Below, in pieces: positions 59,014 through 64,000 of a DNA stretch of 64,000 bases. Within the stretch, counting starts at the first letter, position 1, and each line of letters begins with the position of its first letter. Where the stretch lies: assembly GCF_013408685.1 (NCBI RefSeq), contig NZ_JACBZY010000001.1:3224001-3288000 (forward strand). Reading direction: 5' to 3'. The notes under the pieces are model-generated. The model worked only from the letters and a program-made list of their open reading frames with translations. It made no database searches and was not told the DNA's origin. The DNA is from Schumannella luteola. Its GTDB lineage: Bacteria; Actinomycetota; Actinomycetes; Actinomycetales; Microbacteriaceae. A program made the position numbers and the translations under genes.

Positions 59014-61552
59014 CGGCGCTCGGCGGGGCGGATGGAATCGCCGGAGCCAGTGACGTCGGGGTCGCGGTCAACGGCGAGGCCGAGGGACCCGGGTCATCGC
59101 GCTCGGTCCAGACGCGGAGCTCGTCGCCCGTGCCGGCGAGCAGCACGAGCCCGTTGCGGTCGCTGCGGAGCGCAGCTGTTCCGACCTCGGCGAGGACGCC
59201 GAGCAGCTTCGCCGTGGGGTGACCGTAGTCGTTCTCGCCGACGCCGATGAGTCCTGCCCGCGCGCGGATGCGACGGTACAGCTCGGGGTCCTGATCGGCG
59301 GAGCCGTGGTGCGCGACCTTGACGACGTCGTAGCGGCCCGGATGCGCCAGCCCGCGCATCCGCGCCTGCGCCGTCTGCCCGAGGTCGCCGAGCAGCAGCA
59401 CGCTCAGCCCCGCCGCGCCGTCGGCGGGTCGCACCGAGAGCGTCACGCTCGCGGAGTTGCCGGGCTCGACTCCTCGAAGCGGAGGCCAGAGCACCTCCCA
59501 CGCGAGATCGCCGAGGCGTCCGTGCTCGCCGCGCGAGACCTGGTCGACGCGCGCTCCCGCGTCTGCGAGCCGCGCATCCAGCCGGTCGGCGTCGGCGCCG
59601 TCGGAGGGGCCGACCAGAACCCGGTCGGCGCGGCCGACCACCGCGTCGCCGCCGCCGACGTGATCGAGGTCGTAGTGCGTGAGCACGACGAGGGCGAGCC
59701 GGTCGACGCCGAGATCGGCCAGGCAGTCGGCGAGCAGCTCGGGGTCCGGGCCGGTGTCGACGAGCGCGATCTCGTCGTCGCTGCGCAGCAGGGTGGCATC
59801 GCCCTGCCCGACGTCGCAGAGCGCGACACTCCAGTCGGCCGGGCGGCCGACTCGCCCCGCGACCGCGGCGCCGCCGATGCCGGCCACGGTCGCGGCGCAG
59901 GCGATGACGAGCACCCCCGCGGCGGCGCGGCGCATCCGTCCGCCCGGGCGAGCGAGCACCGCGATCAGCGCGACCACGAGGACGACCGTCACCAGCACCG
60001 CTCCCAGCGCGCCGTCGAGCCAGGGCACGCTGGCGGCGGGCAGCCCGGCGGAGAAGCGGGCGATCGCCGCGATCCACGCCGAGGGAACCCAGGCGAGGGC
60101 GCAGAGCAGGTCACCGAGCGGCGGCACGATCGGGAGCAGGAGACATGCAACGAGACCGAGCACGGTCGCGATCGGCGCCGCCGGTTCGGTCAGGAGGTTC
60201 GCGGGCACACCGTAGAGCGGCAGGACGGGCTGGAGCAGGATCAGCACGGGCTGGCAGAGCAGCTGCGCCGCGAGCGGCACCGCGACGGCGAGCGCGAGGA
60301 AGCGCGGCATCCAGCGCTCCAGCCGTCGAGCGAGCGGCGGCGCGAGCACGAGCAGCCCCGCTGTCGCGAGCACCGAGAGCACGAAGCCGTAGCTGCGCGC
60401 GAGACCGGGGTCGGCGATCACGAGCACGAGCACCGCGGCGCCGAGCACGGGGAGGCCGCGCACCGGACGCCCCAGGGCGAGTGTCAGCAGGACGATGCCC
60501 GCCATCACGGCCGCGCGCACGACACTCGGCTCGGGTGTGACGAGCGCGACGAATCCGAGCAGGGCGATGCCGGAGCCGATCACGCGCACGAGCCGCGGGG
60601 CGCCGAGCAATGCGAGCAGGCCGAAGACGAGCGCGACCACGACGGCGCAGTTGGCGCCCGACACGGCCGTGAGATGGGTGAGCGAGGCGACCTTCATCGC
60701 ATCCTCGAGCCCCGTATCCAGCTCGGCGGTGTCGCCGATCGCGAGCCCCGGCAGCAGCTGTCCGCCGTCGCCCGGCAGGCGCGCGGCCGCCTCGCGGAAG
60801 CGCGAACGCAGCGCGTCGAGCACCCCGTCGCCGCCGCTCGGCCCCGCCACGACGACCGGATCGCCGCGGGCGAACAGCAGCACTGCGCTGTCGTCGCCGG
60901 GCTCGGTCGCGGCGGCGCGGGCGGTCGCCTGCAGCGTCGTGCCGAGAGGCACCGGATCGAGGCCCTGCGCGAACAGCACGCCGTCGGTGTCGAGTGCCGT
61001 CGTCGCGCCGCGCTGCTCGACGGTGACGACATGGACGCTCGCCCGCCCCTCGCGCACGGCGCTCGTGGTGACGAGACGCCAACGCGCGGTCGACTCCGCG
61101 GCGGCGACGCGCTGCAGCTCGGCGGGTCGACGGTGCTGATCGGCGAGCGCGGATGTCGTCGCCGCGAGCGCGCCGGCGCCCAGCGCGACGGCGATCACGA
61201 CGATGACGCCGGAGGCGACGAGCGCATGAAGCGTCGAGGATGCCGACGCGAGAACGCGCGTGCGCCGATCCGCGACCGTCCGCGGCTCGGGCGAGAGCTC
61301 GCGCCGCCCGAGCAGCGCCGACGCTGCCAGCAGCGCCGACGCGGCGAACCCGAGCACCGCCGCGATCACGACGGCGCCACCGGCTCCGAATCCGGTCGCG
61401 ATGATCGCCGCGCCCCAGGCCGCACCGCCGATGATCGGCAGCCGAAGGTCGGCGGCGCGCACACGCCCGGCGTCGGCGAGCATCGAGCTCGCGGAGAACC
61501 CCGGTCGATGGACGTCACGCCGCGCCGCGCCGCCGTCATCCGCGGCGCTCAC
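58472..61552 (-). CDS. comEC: ComEC/Rec2 competence-type membrane protein (3' end uncertain)
   Basis: DNA-uptake channel candidate. GTG start overlapping the comEA stop (GTGA). N-terminal helices and DUF4131-like region, the Competence domain (HLTAVSGANCAVVVAL, VRAAVMAGIVLL), then a metallo-beta-lactamase domain (VGQGDATLL, LTHYDLDHVGGGD, AHHGSADQ) ending near DELRVWTERDD (about residue 820, ~59092). No stop occurs there; the frame continues ~205 Arg/Pro-rich residues to 58472, antisense to manA for 542 nt. That tail looks like shadow translation, so the true end is probably nearer 59.0-59.1 kb. Confidence 0.8.
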   Translation of the reverse strand: MSAADDGGAARRDVHRPGFSASSMLADAGRVRAADLRLPIIGGAAWGAAIIATGFGAGGAVVIAAVLGFAASALLAASALLGRRELSPEPRTVADRRTRVLASASSTLHALVASGVIVVIAVALGAGALAATTSALADQHRRPAELQRVAAAESTARWRLVTTSAVREGRASVHVVTVEQRGATTALDTDGVLFAQGLDPVPLGTTLQATARAAATEPGDDSAVLLFARGDPVVVAGPSGGDGVLDALRSRFREAAARLPGDGGQLLPGLAIGDTAELDTGLEDAMKVASLTHLTAVSGANCAVVVALVFGLLALLGAPRLVRVIGSGIALLGFVALVTPEPSVVRAAVMAGIVLLTLALGRPVRGLPVLGAAVLVLVIADPGLARSYGFVLSVLATAGLLVLAPPLARRLERWMPRFLALAVAVPLAAQLLCQPVLILLQPVLPLYGVPANLLTEPAAPIATVLGLVACLLLPIVPPLGDLLCALAWVPSAWIAAIARFSAGLPAASVPWLDGALGAVLVTVVLVVALIAVLARPGGRMRRAAAGVLVIACAATVAGIGGAAVAGRVGRPADWSVALCDVGQGDATLLRSDDEIALVDTGPDPELLADCLADLGVDRLALVVLTHYDLDHVGGGDAVVGRADRVLVGPSDGADADRLDARLADAGARVDQVSRGEHGRLGDLAWEVLWPPLRGVEPGNSASVTLSVRPADGAAGLSVLLLGDLGQTAQARMRGLAHPGRYDVVKVAHHGSADQDPELYRRIRARAGLIGVGENDYGHPTAKLLGVLAEVGTAALRSDRNGLVLLAGTGDELRVWTERDDPGPSASPLTATPTSLAPAIPSAPPSAVRRGADGRRARGPNPTAGRARKRPARESWSPPEEERDRQRRPWLRRPRHRRSARARGAARPPPRSRSRSRHPARRRRRGGAAGSTRRRPVRGSTRRRDHGAPVAPAARDRRPRCAPRRGRDRSRGRGGRRRRRRARSRSTRAGSTGLRAPAPRRAARPRRSRAACPAARTPCRAAAPRSH

Positions 61553-62298
61553 ACGGTCACCAGCGGCTGCAGCTGCTCGAAGGTCTTCTCTCCGATGCCG
61601 CTCACGTCGCGCAGGTCTTCGATCGAGGCGAAGCGCCCGTTCTGCTGACGCCAGGCGAGGATGCGCTGGGCGAGCGCCGGGCCGACCCGAGGCAGCGTCT
61701 CGAGCGCGGTCTGATCGGCAGTGTTGATGTTGACCTTGACCCCACCCGCCCCGCCCGTCCCCGCTCCCGACGCGCCGCCTCCTCCCCCGCTGGACGAGCC
61801 GCCGCCCGCTCCCGACCCCGCTGTACCCGCCGCGGGCGCCTCTCCCACCGCGGGCACGTGCAGCTGCTCGCCGTCGTCGAGTGCCCGCGCGAGATTGATC
61901 GCGGCCGCATCGGCCTGCGCGGTCAGTCCCCCGGCGGCGCCGACCGCATCCACGACCCGCGACCCGGGCGCGAGGCGGAAGAGACCCGGATGCGCGACCT
62001 GCCCGGTGACGTGGATGTAGATGCGCGACGAGCCGCCGTCGGAGCTTGATGCTGCTGCGCCGTCGTCGTCGGCTCGTCCGGACCCGGATGCTCCCGCCCG
62101 GGAGCCCGATCCCGTCGACGACCCCGTCGACGGCGACGCCGACGCCGACGCGGGCGCGAGCACGGTCGTCGCCCCACCCGGCGTCAGCGCGGCGGCCGCG
62201 GCGGCGACACCACCCGCGATGAGGAGCAGCACGAGCCCGGCCCCGATCCCGAGCCGCACGCGGGCGCTGCGCGGGCGCGGGGTCAGGGCCGAGCTCAT
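61549..62298 (-). CDS. comEA: ComEA-type DNA-binding protein (SLBB + helix-hairpin-helix)
   Basis: Surface receptor for DNA in the competence pathway, 249 residues. One N-terminal membrane helix (LGIGAGLVLLLIAGGVAAAAAA), a Ser/Gly-rich linker, an SLBB domain (IYIHVTGQVAHPGLFRLAPGSRVVDAV), a long Gly/Ser linker and two HhH motifs (VNINTADQTALETLPRVGPALAQRI, SIEDLRDVSGIGEKTFEQL). The ATG lies 6 nt after TAGCGT (62305-62310) with no properly spaced Shine-Dalgarno: leaderless. Upstream of and coupled to comEC. Confidence 0.95.
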   Translation of the reverse strand: MSSALTPRPRSARVRLGIGAGLVLLLIAGGVAAAAAALTPGGATTVLAPASASASPSTGSSTGSGSRAGASGSGRADDDGAAASSSDGGSSRIYIHVTGQVAHPGLFRLAPGSRVVDAVGAAGGLTAQADAAAINLARALDDGEQLHVPAVGEAPAAGTAGSGAGGGSSSGGGGGASGAGTGGAGGVKVNINTADQTALETLPRVGPALAQRILAWRQQNGRFASIEDLRDVSGIGEKTFEQLQPLVTV

Positions 62299-62330
62299 GC
62301 TCCGACGCTAGGCATCGCCCGGATACGGCA

Positions 62331-62370
62331 GACGGCCGCCGCCCGATCTGTGGATCAGGCGACGGCCGTC
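62331..62370. terminator. hairpin terminator of leuS
   Basis: GACGGCCG-c-CG and the mirrored CG-a-CGGCCGTC with an inner GATC/GATC stem (62331-62370) form a long interrupted hairpin about 44 nt after the leuS stop. The comEA promoter lies just beyond it. Confidence 0.75.
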
Positions 62371-62413
62371 GACGCTGGGGAGGAGAGGCGCGGGCGGGCC
62401 CGCGCCCCCACGC

Positions 62414-64000
62414 TCAGCCCTTCGTCGCGATGTTGACCACGCGCGGGGCGCGCACGATCACGTTGACGATCTCGCGATCGCCGACCGCGCGCTGCACGCC
62501 GGCGGAGGCGCGGGCGAGCTTCTCGAGCTCGTCCGAGGCGATCGTCGGGGCGACCTCGATGCGGTCGCGCACCTTGCCGTCGACCTGGATGATCGAGGTC
62601 ACCGACTCCTCGATCAGCAGGTCGGGGTCGGCCTTGCGGAAGCCGGCGAAGGCGACCGTGTCGGTGTAGCCCAGGCGGTGCCACATGTCCTCGGCCGTGT
62701 ACGGCGCGAACAGGCTCAGCACGACCGCGACCGCCTCGGTCGCCTCGCGCACGGCCGGGTCGCCGCCGCCGGGACCCTGGTCGATCGTCTTGCGGATCTG
62801 GTTCACCAGCTCCATCAGGCGCGCGACCACGACGTTGAACTTGAACGCCTCGACCAGACCCGGCACGTCGTTCAGCAGACGGTGCGTAGCGCGGCGCAGC
62901 GCCGCATCCCCGCCCTTCCAGTCGACGTCGGGCGCGGTCGTGACCTCGCCGGCGAGACGCCAGGCGCGGGCCAGGAACTTCGCCGAGCCGGTGGGCGAGA
63001 CATCCGCCCAGTCGATGTCGTCCTCCGGCGGTCCGGCGAAGGCCATGGTGAGGCGGATCGCGTCGCTGCCGTACTGGTCGAGCTGCTCCGAGAGGCGCAC
63101 GATGTTGCCGCGGCTCTTCGACATCGCCGAGCCCTCCATGATCACCATGCCCTGGTTCAGCAGCGCGCTGAACGGCTCGGTGAAGCTCACGTAGCCCAGG
63201 TCGAAGAGCACCTTGGTGATGAAGCGCGCGTAGAGCAGGTGCAGGATCGCGTGCGTCACGCCGCCGACGTACTGGTCGACGGGAGCCCACTTCTCGGCCT
63301 CGGCCGGGTCGAAGGCCTGCGTGTCGTCGTTCGGCGACAGGAAGCGCAACGGATACCACGACGAGTCGACGAAGGTGTCCATCGTGTCGGGGTCGCGGCG
63401 CGCGGGCGAGCCGTCGCGCGGGTCGGGCACGTTCACCCAGTCCTCGGCGGCGCCGAGCGGCGAGGTGCCCTTCGGCTGCAGGTCGAGGCCCTCGGTCGAC
63501 GGCAGACGCACGGGCAGCTGCTCGAACGGCACAGGGATCAGCTCGCCGTCCTCGCCGTGGATGATCGGGATGGGCGTGCCCCAGTAGCGCTGACGCGAGA
63601 TCAGCCAGTCGCGCAGACGGTAGGTCTTCGCGGCGCGGCCGGTGCCGGCGCTCTCGAGCAGCTGGATCATGCGCCCGATCGCGTTCGACTTGCTCAGCCC
63701 GTCGAGCGGCCCCGAGTTCATCAGGCGGCCCTCGCCGGCCAGCGCGACGCCGGTCGACGCGGGATCGAGCGCGGGGATGTCGCCCGACTCGAGCATCTCC
63801 TCGGTGATGACGGGGATCGCGCCCGTGACCGGGGCGTTCGTGTCGACGACGACGCGCACCGGCAGGCCGAACTTGATCGCGAAGTCGAGGTCGCGCTGGT
63901 CGTGCGCGGGCACGGCCATGACGGCTCCGTGGCCGTAGTCGGCCAGCACGTAGTCGGCGGCCCAGATCGGGATGCGCTCGCCGTTGACGGGGTTGATCGC
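62414..64000 (-). CDS. leuS: leucyl-tRNA synthetase, C-terminal part
   Basis: Class Ia synthetase; the gene enters from the right end, so only the last ~528 residues are here. Visible are the editing (CP1) region end ([12 protein letters not shown]), [32 protein letters not shown], the KMSKS-type loop SAMSKSRGN, the anticodon-binding domain and the C-terminal domain ending VNIATKG. HIGH lies outside the window. The reading frame is open to position 64000. Confidence 0.97.
   Translation of the reverse strand, partial: AINPVNGERIPIWAADYVLADYGHGAVMAVPAHDQRDLDFAIKFGLPVRVVVDTNAPVTGAIPVITEEMLESGDIPALDPASTGVALAGEGRLMNSGPLDGLSKSNAIGRMIQLLESAGTGRAAKTYRLRDWLISRQRYWGTPIPIIHGEDGELIPVPFEQLPVRLPSTEGLDLQPKGTSPLGAAEDWVNVPDPRDGSPARRDPDTMDTFVDSSWYPLRFLSPNDDTQAFDPAEAEKWAPVDQYVGGVTHAILHLLYARFITKVLFDLGYVSFTEPFSALLNQGMVIMEGSAMSKSRGNIVRLSEQLDQYGSDAIRLTMAFAGPPEDDIDWADVSPTGSAKFLARAWRLAGEVTTAPDVDWKGGDAALRRATHRLLNDVPGLVEAFKFNVVVARLMELVNQIRKTIDQGPGGGDPAVREATEAVAVVLSLFAPYTAEDMWHRLGYTDTVAFAGFRKADPDLLIEESVTSIIQVDGKVRDRIEVAPTIASDELEKLARASAGVQRAVGDREIVNVIVRAPRVVNIATKG

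Overview
The window is GC-rich, densely coding DNA that looks like the chromosome of an actinobacterium, most likely a member of the Microbacteriaceae. The evidence is the gene order (leuS-comEA-comEC-holA-rpsT-lepA-hemW-hrcA-dnaJ-rsmE-phoH-ybeY-corC-era and pnp-M16 peptidase-dapB), a LAETG sortase-E type wall anchor, DUF4870 and DUF4333 proteins, a DUF222/HNH protein, and many start codons without a Shine-Dalgarno sequence that sit 6-7 nt after a TAnnnT box. I recognise 57 protein-coding genes; dapB (left end) and leuS (right end) are cut by the window. I see no rRNA, tRNA, insertion sequence, prophage or CRISPR array.

Layout. 1-9.7 kb: dapB, a methionine aminopeptidase divergent from a small XRE regulator, a GNAT enzyme, a histidine phosphatase, an M16 peptidase, a TetR regulator with a strong palindrome, an aldo/keto reductase, a PEBP protein and pnp. 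9.9-15.8 kb: a duplicated DUF4333 lipoprotein, UDP-glucose dehydrogenase, a glycosyltransferase fused to an SGNH hydrolase, a DedA protein and an FMN reductase. 15.9-19.9 kb: a C4-dicarboxylate symporter divergent from a DcuS/DcuR-type two-component pair. 20-22.6 kb: an ECF sigma factor, its zinc anti-sigma factor, a repeat lipoprotein and a DUF2231 membrane protein; all three promoters share TGAACC-N16-CGT, so this is a visible small regulon. 22.7-25 kb: DUF222/HNH protein and a membrane hypothetical.

25-33 kb (minus strand) is the heat-shock, ribosome and RNA-maintenance operon hrcA-dnaJ-rsmE-(APH)-HIT-phoH-ybeY-corC-era, headed by a CIRCE-like element and carrying an aminoglycoside-phosphotransferase-like gene not usual there. 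33-43 kb: two DUF4870 proteins, hemW, DUF1990, a receptor-type class III cyclase overlapping an MscS channel with a cyclic-nucleotide-binding domain, MmcQ/YjbR and lepA. 43-49.4 kb: LAETG surface protein, FUSC transporter, TIGR01777 epimerase and an aminotransferase. 49.6-51.1 kb: rpsT and holA.

51.1-59 kb is a carbohydrate module placed between holA and comEC: ABC sugar importer (binding protein and two permeases, no ATPase), class II aldolase, ADP-dependent sugar kinase, and a divergent DeoR regulator with a ManA-type isomerase. Together they could import a sugar, isomerise it, phosphorylate it and split it to trioses. 58.5-64 kb: comEC (whose frame has no stop before it runs antisense into manA), comEA and leuS.

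Points most worth attention: the cyclase/MscS pair, in which both the cyclase active site and the nucleotide-binding cassette depart from consensus in matching fashion; the ECF regulon with three matched promoters; the DeoR intergenic region with four CGCAGA elements; the GT4-SGNH fusion; and the missing comEC stop at the edge of the sugar module.
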